From assembly GCF_017309185.1 (NCBI RefSeq), contig NZ_JAEKJZ010000001.1, forward strand, positions 992,001 through 1,056,000: a stretch of DNA of 64,000 nucleotides. Reading direction: 5' to 3'. The first letter of the stretch is position 1; each line of letters starts with the position of its first letter. The notes below the pieces were generated by a model, which saw nothing but the letters and a program-made list of their open reading frames with translations, was not told where the DNA came from and did no database searches. Origin of the DNA: Roseibium aggregatum (GTDB lineage Bacteria > Pseudomonadota > Alphaproteobacteria > Rhizobiales > Stappiaceae). This document shows, in pieces, positions 48,801 through 52,956 of this stretch. A program made the translations under genes and the position numbers.

Positions 48801-51625
48801 CACTGATCGGGCATATCGCCGGGCTCGTTCCGGCCACCGGGGTCCCTCCAACCGAGCCCGCTCAGCTTCCGGAAGTCCCGGCTGAACCCGCCGCAGCGCC
48901 GGTCGAACCGGCACCCGCGCAACCAATCGCGGCCCCTCTTGTCGCGGCTCCCGAAACCGAGACGCGGCAGGAGGCCGTTGCCATTGTCGGCGCGTCAGGC
49001 AGGTTTCCCAAGGCCGGCGACCTTGCAGGATTCTGGCACAACATCGCCACAGGGCGCGATTGCATCGATGAAGTGCCGCCATCCCGCTGGGACATCGAGC
49101 GCTACTACGATCCGGACCCTCAGGCGCCCGGCAAGACCTATTGCAAGTGGATGGGCGCGCTGGACGATATCGAGGCCTTCGACGCGGGTTTCTTCAACAT
49201 CACACCGCGCGAAGCCGAACTCATGGACCCGCAGCAGCGCCTGTTTCTGGAAACCGCCTGGCACGCCATCGAGGACGCGGCCATCGATCCGTCCAGTCTG
49301 TCGGGCAAGTCATGCGGGGTTTACGTTTCCTCCGGTCCGAGCGGTTACGGCGATCTGATCAAGGAGCGCAACAGCTACAGTCTTCTCGGCAGTTCCGGCT
49401 CCATCCTGGCGGCGCGGATATCCTATCTGCTCGATCTGCGCGGACCGTGCCTGTCCATCGACACGGCCTGCTCCAGTTCGCTCGTGGCGATGGCCCAGGC
49501 CTGCGAGGCGCTCGTCTCCGGTACCTGCGACATGGCGCTCGCGGGCGGAGCCTGCGTGATGATCGGCCCCGAGATGTTCATCGACACGGCCAAGGTCAGC
49601 ATGTTGTCGGCGGACGGCCGCTGTTTCTCCTTCGACGAGCGGGCGAACGGCTTCGTGCCCGGCGAAGGCGTCGGCGCCGTGGTCCTGAAACGCCTGTCGC
49701 ACGCGGAACGCGACGGCGATCCGATCCATGCCGTGATCCGGGGCTGGGGTGTCAATCAGGACGGAAAAACCAACGGCATCACCGCGCCGAACCCGAAGGC
49801 CCAGACGGCGCTTCTGAAGTCGGTCTACGAGCGTTTCGACATCGACCCGGCGACCATCGGTCTCGTGGAATGCCACGGCACCGGTACGCCCCTCGGCGAT
49901 CCGATCGAGGTGGAAGGCCTGACCGACGCTTTCGAAGGTGCGGCGAGCGACGTCCGCTGCGCCATCGGGTCGCTGAAAAGCAATGTCGGTCATCTTCTGG
50001 CATCCGCCGGCATCGCCGGAGCCCTGAAAGCCATGCTGGCTCTGGAAAACCGGCAGATCCCGCCCTCGATCAATCTGGATACCCTCAACAGTCACATACC
50101 GTTCGAGCGCACGCCGTTCGAGGTAAGCCGCGCTCTGACGGAGTGGGAGAAGCCATCGGGCCCGGTTCCAAGGCGGGCCGCGGTCAGTTCCTTCGGCTTC
50201 AGCGGCACCAATGCGCATCTTGTCCTGGAAGAGCATGATCCGGCAGCGGAAAGCCAGGGGAAGGTCGTGCCGCCGGTCTTCGTGCTTTCGGCCCGGACCC
50301 GGGAGCGTCTGATCGACTATGCCGGGGTCCTGGAGCGCTACGTGTCCGGCCGTCCGGATCTGGATCTCGACGCGCTTGCCCTGACCCTTCAGACCGGCCG
50401 GACCGTTTTCCGTGAGCGTCTGGCCTTCACATTCGAAAACCGCGACGATCTCCTGCGCAAGCTTGCGTCCGTTGCCGGGGACAGGGCGCTTGATGGCATC
50501 CATTTCTCGGCGGGCGATACCGCGACTGTTGCGGACGATGACGCAAAGGCTCTGGCTGAGACATGGCTTTCCTCCGGCGAAAGACATCAACTCGACAAGC
50601 TGGCGGAGTTTTGGGCCAGGGGCGGGGACATCGACTGGCCGCGCGCGCCGGGCCGTCGGCTGCATGTCCCAGGCTACCCATTCGCGCGAACCCGCTACTG
50701 GGTGGAGCCGGCTTCGGAGTTGGAACCGGTCGGGAGCGCACCTGTCGTGTCCGGTCCGGCCCCCTTGTTCGGCCGCGCGCCGGTCGAGGGCGAAATCGGC
50801 CGGGTAACAATCCGCATCGAGGGAGATGAGCCTTTCCTGACGACCCATGTGAATGGCCAGCGCCTGATGACCGGCCTGTTCCTGCCTGAAATGGCGCGCA
50901 GCGCGCTGGAGCGGCTCTCCGGCCAGCCCGTTTCCGGCCTGACTCACCTGCTCTGGGGACGGCCGGTCACGATCAACGGCAGGCCGCGTGATCTGACGCT
51001 TACAGTGATGTCGGATGCCGAAGGCCTGCTCTACCGTGTGGAAGCGGATGGCGAGGAGGGACGGCCCTGGCATCTGGGCTCGGGAGCCGCGGGGACGGAT
51101 GACGGCAAGGCCCGAAAGTCCATCGCGGCCGGAAGCGCTCTTGAAGGTTCGGATGTAACCGAGACGTTCCGCGCCTTTGCGGAGCGCTGTTCGATCCACT
51201 CCGGCCCGCCGACGCCCGAAATGGCGCGCGTTGGCGAGGTCAGACAGGCTGGCGACGTGCTGACGGCAAGACTGATCTTCCCGAGGGGATCGGGCGCAGA
51301 ACGCCAGGGCCTTCTGTTTGACCCGTTCGCACTCGATGCGGTCTGGCGCCTACTGGCGTTTCGCGCGGTCGGGTGCGTCGAGGACGCGGGGCTGGCGAAT
51401 GCCCTGCCATTCCCGTTGAGCATTGAGGCTGTGACCGGTTTCGCGCCCCTGGGTGAAGAGGTCCATGTAAAAATATTCGGTGGATCGGATACGAATGGTC
51501 CTGCGGGCGTTACGGTCGAGCTTTACGATACGGCTGGTTTCGAATGCCTGCGCCTTCAAGGTGTCCGGCTGACGGTGCTGGAACGGAGCCGGGAAATCCG
51601 GATGGAGGAGGATATCCGCTCATGA
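30875..51625 (+). CDS. Giant trans-AT polyketide synthase PKS1 (modules 1-6)
   Basis: This 6916-residue assembly-line protein starts at ATG 30875, six bases after GGGGGAGG; the frame also has a TTG six bases earlier. Domain order: KS1-DH1-KR1-ACP1; KS2-B-ACP2; KS3-KR3-ACP3; KS4-(pseudo-ACP)-MT4-ACP4; KS5-pseudoECH-ECH-ACP5a-ACP5b; KS6-dead DH. All six KS cysteines and both histidines are present. No AT domain occurs; instead each KS is followed by the post-KS linker ending in YPFxxxRYW-like motifs, the hallmark of trans-AT synthases. It begins directly with KS, so the starter must come from a separate ACP (24559-24807), and it ends without an ACP, which is found at the start of PKS2. The downstream monooxygenase start overlaps its stop. 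Modules are described separately. Confidence 0.97.
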   Translation: MENQVPREPVAIIGVGLRLPGADSLNGFWDHLAAERSLISKVPAERWSADDLKGDPSKGNKTSSVWGGFIEHADCFDAEFFGISPREAAWMDPQQRFALEMAWHAIEDAGYRASDLAGSRTGVYMGVCHWDYAELLEKHLSTVDAYTPTGIAFSIIANRVSHFFDFQGPSITNDTACAASMTSLFEAVRAIQDGTCELALAGGVNLIWSPNHFVAFSKAGMLSREGRSKAFDEAADGYVRGEGGAVLLLKPLKKALEDNDPIHAVIKGIGINHGGRTNSLTVTNPAAQAELIKQVHREVGVSPDKVSYIEAHGPGTPLGDPIEISGLKQAFSALAEENGVSFVPESCGIGSVKTNIGHLEGAAGVAGIVKVLASLNHGRLPANVGFKDQNRLIDLSGSPFRIQKELTAWPRQEGAPRRACVSSFGFGGSNGHVLLEEAPFRSQEIPETEAPILVIPLSAQNHGRLTQYTAELLRFVEKADWQDMSLADIACTFQTAREPMEARQVFLARNPVELATALRGYLIEETSENGIRTGASVDTASEEASEIVALAQRWTSGDDVDWTLAGANGGRRIHLPAYPFERRRHWMDLSPGAKDQKPVPHPLLHRNTSGFDRSSFETRLTGDEFILADHHVDGRQVLPGVACLEMVRAATDLAGGLPDAGLVIENAVWTKPVLVEDRRAITVETRLERPETGEIGFSIRTLDAANGKTTPLADVPNATGTLRPLVVFTPETVDLEALKSRISEPVEPGTCYDWLRASGVDHGPAFRALTKVSRGEGEVLAQIRLPRRLQSSLETMPLHPVILDAAIQAWIATGSAAPKGAAVPFACGSIEVSGPCEPVMWAHVRLKPGQAPDAPVRKLDIDLLDKTGERRIAFRDLTLRVLKRETPAEKASGAQMPLIVTDGGWRPMPLQLRADDKKHQTRVLLAGTDERTAEDLARQTGWSVEMLPDVAGLGHAEAAEIVFAAASGAVREIMRSRPAEPVTVLVLAADGVPAPVITPLAGLLKTAAIESPKVSGRVVFISGEISKDRLKSIALAETRAGDTLVELRYDSGGQRHAWLPLSEMCRGEAADVGIDPAGAYWVTGGLGGLGRIFAEWLISKGARRLVLTGRSPEPGKEALAWLSGLQAAGAAVVYRACDVADPSDVEKLVARIEGEQRPLKGIIHAAGILDDGYILTQGPASAAVVFAPKLAGTVNLDEATRHLPLDFFVLCSSIASVFGNAGQAVYAAANAFLDAFAETRAQDVAAGERNGRTVAIAWPLWADGGMSVDKATLEGMRRRLGLTPLPRDAGLAALETILSTSGTSRNTVLYGDLERIDEVLADYGQGLVEPESEGPEPQVTASAEASGLDDATLERKTVDFVRGTLADVLEMDASRIRANRKLEEYGLDSIAIVEATNRLEEALGPLSKTLFFEFVDLLGVAKHLVEGHGGALRSVFAEDLQEDTGPAAEEQKAVAAEAEISEVRVSPPVPEERGRRSSEDGRDDRHDIAIVGLSLRVSNADTQDAFWKMLSEGIDGFEPVPKERWDNGALHHGERDVLGKTVVRTGAFLPDIDKFDPRYFRISQAEAELMSPEVRLFLQASVEAFEDAGYSRETMARRFGGDVAVIVGSMTNEYDLYGFQNMLMRGSLASGSYTGTVPNMVSYYYGFTGPSYFLDTMCSAASTCIHEAVHMLRAGRCKMALAGGVSLLLHPQKLIATSQEHFTTKSADVIRGYGLGAEGTILGEGVGALVLKSLVEAERDGDHVYGVIKGSGISNAGVRNGFTVPNPNQQAVAIEKALEDAGIGAETIGYIEGHGSGTALGDPIEVKALTQVFRKHTDAVQSVPIGTVKSNVAHLLGASGLAGIVKVLAQLKHGQLAPSLHAETLNPDIPFETSPFYVQRDLSPWQRLTDQTGAELPRRAGVTSIGAGGINSHIVIEEYRAPARSAAPREAELLVFSALTPDRLKAVLERFAGFLRQDPQENLADAAFTLQEGRNELTSRLALIAHDKDEALAAIETYISTGALSSGMVHVPSILEADPPEDKDAVAADCAARRLEQVASAWCHGASIDWDQLNRGRNVRRISLPAYPFEKIRCWYRQEPDAPSVVNPLGSRFKLHPFIGRNCSDVTGLRYRTAIHLKELRDYTYLDGGRETVLPTVAADVVAAATRIAGVAEHPSVTGLRFEASPVWGEVRELEISVEPGAGASGGSVRIDCLMENGDPIGWVRADVGNADGSADQTIDLEALRRTAVETLDAKAVYSDLKDRRLSFGPYLESIGHLWRLPDFGLLCSLREDQPQQDFFKKNVFFPAPALGAALEALFLANPDAAGISLGEMESADCAAGELAHVLCRPGSPGCFNVQFLDANGRILGTLSGVKLLGAMVGVTDERQTEAASAAEAVPAARQLQEDLRGKAAAILKFAAADLSPREAFHDLGFDSISLTRYANDISEAFGIDLSPAVFFECEHIEALADHLISRYSVKVPEETAKPAPFRAMAAQRPEEMVVSTPDTAPAATKSAEGSGLTDTRIAIIGMAGRFPQSPDVETFFDHLLAGHDLTSDMPIARYSPSYAERLDRAQFAKHGGFLDDIDRFDAGFFKVSPLEAERMDPQQRLMLETAWRTLEDAGYTPEELPRATGVFIGITSLDYAELWRSEGLGMDGYVATGNSLAMAANRLSHQFNLSGPSQAIDTACSSSLIAILRARDALLSGQCSAAIAGGVNLCLSLEGFEGPHQAGMLSPTGHCHSFGRAADGYARGEGVATLLLKRLGDAERDGDRILGVIAGGAENHGGRSGALTAPNVKAQARLIVDAMHGIDPGTVSYIEAHGTGTELGDPVEVNGLNRAYAELASTTSLPGSGIGLGTVKSNIGHLEAAAGIAGVVKVLMAMRRNKLPPTLHCNPINPHIDWSDGPFRVVTTREPWPVGSSGQPRRAGVSSFGFGGANAHLILESYDKPNGSVRQPLAPRSFASTRFWLPTMATGNEERDTMLFAADWQVSQAVGPSFAGRRLVVGCGVRIASEQGTGRVDLVPTGECIAAKYKDAAWQVLGLLRREMASSSHEPVLIQLAVPASGDGALYSGLGGMLQTASQEDPRIRIQVVEVPEDMSPAEIARWLREDAGAIHESHIRHVDGQRHVRTWKELAVTGQEGRWRDGGVYLIAGGMGGLGRLLAEHIARTAKDSVLVLSGSKPMDEERAAFLDKLRETGAVTAYRQVDLSDKSAVQDLVGHIIEVHGCLNGVVHTAGVLRDGFVTTKSEDDLEAVLAPKVDGALALRDACAGLGLDAFVLFSSLAGPFGNPGQADYAAANGFLDALASASGGAIKSVNWPLWRDGGMTVDGPTREMLFRRMGQRPLETGAGLQALQACLAGASAQVAVVGGDEERIRAFFGMRQRIAEMESPRGQDIREAPAMADLPAKVRSKLGGLFARVSGNPADAIDPQTPLEDYGIDSLMITKLNNELGDIFKDLPKTLFFRFRTLAAVADYLVEAQPASCRLWTGEVETAPAPAREPVPVSIQPADAAPSHAPDEPIAIIGMSGTYPDAPDLDTFWENLLAGHDAVGEIPKDRWSMDGFYEPDPDKAAAEGKSYSKWGAFLDGFADFDPLFFKLSPRDAAAMDPQERLFLMSAWQALEDAGYTRHRLKQVAGCGHGGARVGVFAGVTKTGYALHGPFATEGGATVRPTTSFSSIANRVSHLFDLAGPSLPVDTMCSSSLTAIHEACEHLRAGGCAMAIAGGVNLYLHPSSYVELSAAHMLSPSGQCRSFGEGADGFVPGEGVGCVLLKPLSRARADGDRIHALIRASAVNHGGRTNGYTVPNPDAQRDVVRSALQKAGLNARSIGLIEAHGTGTDLGDPIEVDGLTRAFGTDTEARAFCSLGSVKSAIGHLEAAAGIAGLTKAVLQMKNRTLVPSLHAERTNPNIDLSTTPFRLQREAGRWEAGGPRLAGVSSFGAGGANAHVILEEWCEPQQAQAGPQPCEDREIVLLSARSDERLREQAGRLLTWLRTSGRNGEPGRSEPSDIVGTLRAGLGGLLDVDPQDIDPDETLDTLGLEASHIPALRNWCEAAFGYRLSPSDLDAGGSVNGLAAILSGNATRTAGGEGASELSDIAYTLQVGREAMECRLAVLASDAGDLVVALETWLEGAEPGVPVAVSQSHGKRGALASLADDEVIREVAARAWETRRLETLMRLWVEGVDIDWAELRKDAQGRIVSLPTYPFERTRYWIPAERLAGIEPTTVQKQTEHLSLQQVLAGWNGDATLLADQERLETAVAQVLRAVLHEVPEAEIVPAYRAWFEAAAALLEDTPLEETLSSTEAWASWEADKTSGEATAQRALAEAALQALPEILTGRRRATDALFPDGRQTLVEAVYKENRVAARFSRTLAEAAARVARAWDKPERKLRILEIGAGTGGTSEPVFEALAPFASRIGQYLYTDISRAFLIHAERSYKARITGLETALLDIEKPLEGQKIETGAYDLVIAANVLHATADIHATLARVRKTLAPDGVLLLNETSRATFFTHVTFGLLDGWWRFTDPEWRIPGTPSLTQANWRKALEATGFEWRAGSTEPEQALGQQIVIASATGAEAQESLAVSPADKPRANGVSVCDRILAALSETLNMAPERIGQESSFADYGLDSILGTEFVHRLRKALSIDFDQTELYDFANVARLERHLLTKHPELAAKVPAPASAQAAVATNSPSLGAEPARQISESRTDGNVPIAIVGASGRFAKSETIDALWRHLEAGDDLVEPVSRFDLSPFYRDAEPGSYGKHGSFLDGIDRFDPVFFGISGVEATYMDPQQRLFLEEAWKTLENAGHAGEDTTGRRCGVFVGCAHGDYQDLFTEQPPGQAFWGNTTSLIPARISYWLDLKGPAVAIDTACSSSLVALHTACQSIRNGECDMALAGGVFVQCSPRFFRYANAANMLSPSGRCAAFGAGADGIVPGEAVGAVLLRPLNDALDDGDTILGVIVASGTNQDGTTNGITAPSASSQERLIRQVCEDHHIDPATIDYVEAHGTGTFLGDPIEHAALVRAYDGVAGRKIRLGSVKSNIGHATTAAGIAGLIKVLLSLRESTIPPTLHFAGGNPAIDFSSGPFRVNSVPVPWPTREERKRRAAISSFGFSGTNAHVVIEEAPVTKTEREPARSQLFVLSARTPDQLKSQAEKLSTHLEAHPDLLGEDVAFTLLAGRRVFDHRLALVADSPGSAVEALRGWLAGHPASTVEVGVVTGHEGEPAKSKLRLADEDGEKRIADLTALGRTFLSGGRLDAADLFRKSRRRVPLPAYPFAGKSYWVSEERTKTQRKAPIVVQSPEANETAKVLAPETGQRFRLAPPAAMAASVGPSEVQRSEKIVLPPLSSTPVRREDAGDVRRKDDADGVRVLDLTGPWGEALTNRLVQELDLAGSDETVRVIVLTGDTAWMAGPDPVAGFDPECVVKCAVPVIASVQGTASGQAAAMVLLCDFLVSESLAAFANVPEPESKIAQHLRDRRPDTCGLLAPSGLGNEWAFALARNIAQGPKDALCLLKSHMRRDLPSLLADLPELPEPYEFPDGAETAPQSCSTVPLKTDVMSLELFDDGVVLLTMNERQGRNMFTPAFMDGFEEAFARIAELSEARVVVLTGHDSYFACGGTRDGLTDLQQGGSRFTDRRIYSLPLECELPVIAAMQGHGIGAGWSLGMYCDHAIFAAEGLYHSNYLWYGFTPGAGATLIFPYRLGDDLGREVLFTACQYRGRELGERSPCVTVRPAREVLKSALDAAHKLARMPLETLVARKDETATLLRGRLETVLERELAMHDKTFIGNETVRARIAEKFGETIQPVAVPEAEEQPSTSAAELRDDLVRSLADDLMIDVADIRDGDSFLDLGLDSILAVTWIRGLNKRFEIDLPATAVYAHPTVKALTDRVAELVGARQDTRQEPGIPESPEPELAKPSQPVPADISPDNGLRTEIVASLAEDLMLDPAEITDSAGFLDLGLDSILAVTWIRNLNRRYGIELPATAVYAHPTVGALIGHIAGLVPATGVPPTEPAQLPEVPAEPAAAPVEPAPAQPIAAPLVAAPETETRQEAVAIVGASGRFPKAGDLAGFWHNIATGRDCIDEVPPSRWDIERYYDPDPQAPGKTYCKWMGALDDIEAFDAGFFNITPREAELMDPQQRLFLETAWHAIEDAAIDPSSLSGKSCGVYVSSGPSGYGDLIKERNSYSLLGSSGSILAARISYLLDLRGPCLSIDTACSSSLVAMAQACEALVSGTCDMALAGGACVMIGPEMFIDTAKVSMLSADGRCFSFDERANGFVPGEGVGAVVLKRLSHAERDGDPIHAVIRGWGVNQDGKTNGITAPNPKAQTALLKSVYERFDIDPATIGLVECHGTGTPLGDPIEVEGLTDAFEGAASDVRCAIGSLKSNVGHLLASAGIAGALKAMLALENRQIPPSINLDTLNSHIPFERTPFEVSRALTEWEKPSGPVPRRAAVSSFGFSGTNAHLVLEEHDPAAESQGKVVPPVFVLSARTRERLIDYAGVLERYVSGRPDLDLDALALTLQTGRTVFRERLAFTFENRDDLLRKLASVAGDRALDGIHFSAGDTATVADDDAKALAETWLSSGERHQLDKLAEFWARGGDIDWPRAPGRRLHVPGYPFARTRYWVEPASELEPVGSAPVVSGPAPLFGRAPVEGEIGRVTIRIEGDEPFLTTHVNGQRLMTGLFLPEMARSALERLSGQPVSGLTHLLWGRPVTINGRPRDLTLTVMSDAEGLLYRVEADGEEGRPWHLGSGAAGTDDGKARKSIAAGSALEGSDVTETFRAFAERCSIHSGPPTPEMARVGEVRQAGDVLTARLIFPRGSGAERQGLLFDPFALDAVWRLLAFRAVGCVEDAGLANALPFPLSIEAVTGFAPLGEEVHVKIFGGSDTNGPAGVTVELYDTAGFECLRLQGVRLTVLERSREIRMEEDIRS
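30893..35160 (+). other. PKS1 module 1: KS-DH-KR-ACP
   Basis: KS1 spans residues about 7-440 with active C177 (DTACAAS), EAHGPGT (Pro for the usual Thr) and NIGHLEGAAG. DH1 begins near residue 601; its motif DHHVDGRQVLPG supplies H630 and the HPVILDAAIQ segment the catalytic Asp. KR1 (from about 1080) has GGLGGLG, an LDD motif (B-type, predicting a D-hydroxyl before dehydration) and Ser/Tyr catalytic residues. ACP1 is modified at S1389 (YGLDSIAI). Acting on a malonamyl starter this would give an alpha,beta-unsaturated five-carbon amide thioester, the acceptor needed for glutarimide branching. Confidence 0.85.
35320..38260 (+). other. PKS1 module 2: KS-B-ACP (branching module)
   Basis: KS2 (from residue 1486) has active C1658 in the unusual context DTMCSAASTCIHEA, with EGHGSGT and NVAHLLGASG. 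The next domain (about 2096-2370) keeps the double-hotdog outline of a DH (HPFIGRN start) but has no histidine in the equivalent of HxxxGxxxxP (region reads DYTYLDGGRETVLP) and lacks the DxxxQ aspartate. ACP2 is modified at S2416 (LGFDSIS). KS plus dead-DH plus ACP is the architecture of branching modules in glutarimide and rhizoxin-type synthases, where a vinylogous Michael addition creates the branch. Confidence 0.75.
38380..41270 (+). other. PKS1 module 3: KS-KR-ACP
   Basis: KS3 (from residue 2505) has C2669 in DTACSSS, EAHGTGT and NIGHLEAAAG. KR3 (about 3129-3340) has GGMGGLG, an LRD version of the B-type motif and Ser/Tyr catalytic residues (FSSLAG, DYAAANG). ACP3 is modified at S3423 (YGIDSLMI). 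There is no DH, so a beta-hydroxyl is predicted to remain at this position and could be a target of the FkbM methyltransferase or the P450s. Confidence 0.85.
41370..44820 (+). other. PKS1 module 4: KS-(pseudo-ACP insertion)-MT-ACP
   Basis: KS4 (from residue 3501) has C3681 in DTMCSSS and the usual histidine motifs. A segment of about 70 residues with carrier-protein shape (about 3989-4061) interrupts the post-KS linker; its modification site reads LGLEAS, with Ala in place of the serine. A C-methyltransferase (SAM loop LEIGAGTGGTS near 4373, NVLHAT, LTFGLLDGWW-like signature) follows, then ACP4 with S4608 (YGLDSILG). With no KR the product should be an alpha-methyl-beta-keto thioester, leaving a ketone in the chain. 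Confidence 0.82.
44930..48840 (+). other. PKS1 module 5: KS-pseudoECH-ECH-ACP-ACP (beta-branching module)
   Basis: KS5 (from residue 4689) has C4851. Two crotonase-like domains follow: a degenerate one (about 5346-5526) and an intact one (about 5538-5783) with FACGGTRDG and MQGHGIGAGWSLGMYCD, resembling decarboxylating ECH2 enzymes. Tandem ACPs carry S5836 and S5945, both in LGLDSILAVTW with tryptophan six residues after the serine. That tryptophan marks ACPs recognised by HMG-CoA-synthase cassettes; no other ACP in the window has it. The module therefore receives the beta-branch. Confidence 0.88.
48960..51625 (+). other. PKS1 module 6 (split): KS followed by dead DH, no ACP
   Basis: KS6 (from residue 6033) has C6199, ECHGTGT and NVGHLLASAG. 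The final domain (about 6630-6905) has a DH outline but the motif reads TTHVNGQRLMTG, losing both the catalytic His position (Thr) and the proline, and the second motif reads DAVWR instead of DxxxQ. No ACP follows before the stop; the ACP is at the N-terminus of PKS2 beyond the monooxygenase gene. KS-dead DH / monooxygenase / ACP is the layout of oxygen-inserting modules in other trans-AT synthases. Confidence 0.82.
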
Positions 51626-52956
51626 ACGGCTTGCCGAACAAGGTTGCGATCATCGGCGGCGGTCCGACGGGCATCGGGGTTGCCCGCGAGCTGATCGAGG
51701 GCGGCATCGAGGTTGACCTCTATGAAGCGGAAGCCGATTTCGGCGGCGTCTGGAATGCGGAGGCGCCTTGCGGGCGGACCTACGAGTCACTGCATCTGAT
51801 ATCGCCGAAATTCAACACCCAGGTCGCCGACTTTCCAATGCCGGAGGACTACCCGCCCTATCCAAACCACCGCCAGATGCTCGCCTATATCCGCTCCTAT
51901 GCGAAGGCCTTTGGGGTCTACGAGCGCGCGCATTTCAACGCGGCGGTCGAAAGCCTGACGCCTGAAGGCGACGGCTGGCGGCTTGAGACCTGCGCCGGGC
52001 ACAGCGAAGTCTATCCGCTGGTCGTCGTCTGCAACGGCCTACAACGGGTGCCGCGCTACCCTGCCGAGGCGCTGCCAGGCTGGTTTTCCGGCGAGATCAT
52101 GCATGCCTGCGACTATAAGTCGGCCGACCGGCTCAAGGGCAAGCGCGTGCTCGTGGTGGGCGGGGGCAATTCCGGCTGCGATATCGCCGTCGATGCAATT
52201 CGCACGGCCGAAGCGGTCTTCCACAGCACTAGGCGGGGCTACTACTATCAGCCGAAATTCATCTACGGCAAACCGACCCCACAATGGATGATGGAACTCG
52301 GCAACAAGTTCGCCACCAAGGAGGAAACGCTCGCCTATATCGAGGAGGTCTTCAAGCTCGCCGGTTATGACGGAACGGATTACGGCCTGCCGGCTCCGGA
52401 CTATCCCCTCGACGGCGCGCATCCGGTGATGAACTCCCTGCTGCTCTACCATATCGGCCATGGCGACGTGACGCCGAAGGGCGATATCGAGGGCTTCGAT
52501 GGCTCGACCGTCTGCTTTGTCGACGGCAGTTCCGAGGAAATCGACACGATCCTCTATGCGACCGGCTACAGCCGCGACTTCCCGTTTCTCGACAGCTCGC
52601 TCCTGGAATGGAAAGGCGACATTCCCGACCTCTTCCTGCATTCCACGCCGCGCAACCACGACAACATCCTATTCATGGGCTTCATCAATGCGGCCGGCGG
52701 GCTCGGCGACGGTCTGAAGACCCAGGGGCTGTACGTCCTGAATTATGCCAGGGCGCTCTTCGGCAACACCGCCGGGCTGCGGAATTTCCTTGCCGCCAAG
52801 AAGGCCGACCATCCGGATCTTGGCGAAACCTATTTCATCGACAGCTACCGGCACCAGTGGGAAGCCGATCTCTGGAAGCTTCTTGGCCATATGCGCCGCT
52901 ACCGGGACATGCTGGCCGAGGGGAGTGAGTCCGGCGTGGAGGAGGCTGCCGAATGA
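51622..52956 (+). CDS. Class B flavin monooxygenase between split PKS halves (predicted oxygen-inserting, Baeyer-Villiger-like)
   Basis: This 444-residue FAD/NADPH enzyme has the FAD loop IIGGGPTGIG (about residues 10-19), the fingerprint FSGEIMHACDYK (FxGxxxHxxxY form), NADPH loop VVGGGNSGCD and ATGYSRDFPFLD near the C-terminus. It starts at ATG 51622, overlapping the PKS1 stop, and its own stop overlaps the PKS2 start, so it is translated between the two halves of module 6. Free-standing enzymes in this position in oocydin-type clusters insert oxygen next to the beta-keto group of the ACP-bound chain, producing an ester in the backbone. Simple hydroxylation is the main alternative. Confidence 0.9.
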   Translation: MNGLPNKVAIIGGGPTGIGVARELIEGGIEVDLYEAEADFGGVWNAEAPCGRTYESLHLISPKFNTQVADFPMPEDYPPYPNHRQMLAYIRSYAKAFGVYERAHFNAAVESLTPEGDGWRLETCAGHSEVYPLVVVCNGLQRVPRYPAEALPGWFSGEIMHACDYKSADRLKGKRVLVVGGGNSGCDIAVDAIRTAEAVFHSTRRGYYYQPKFIYGKPTPQWMMELGNKFATKEETLAYIEEVFKLAGYDGTDYGLPAPDYPLDGAHPVMNSLLLYHIGHGDVTPKGDIEGFDGSTVCFVDGSSEEIDTILYATGYSRDFPFLDSSLLEWKGDIPDLFLHSTPRNHDNILFMGFINAAGGLGDGLKTQGLYVLNYARALFGNTAGLRNFLAAKKADHPDLGETYFIDSYRHQWEADLWKLLGHMRRYRDMLAEGSESGVEEAAE

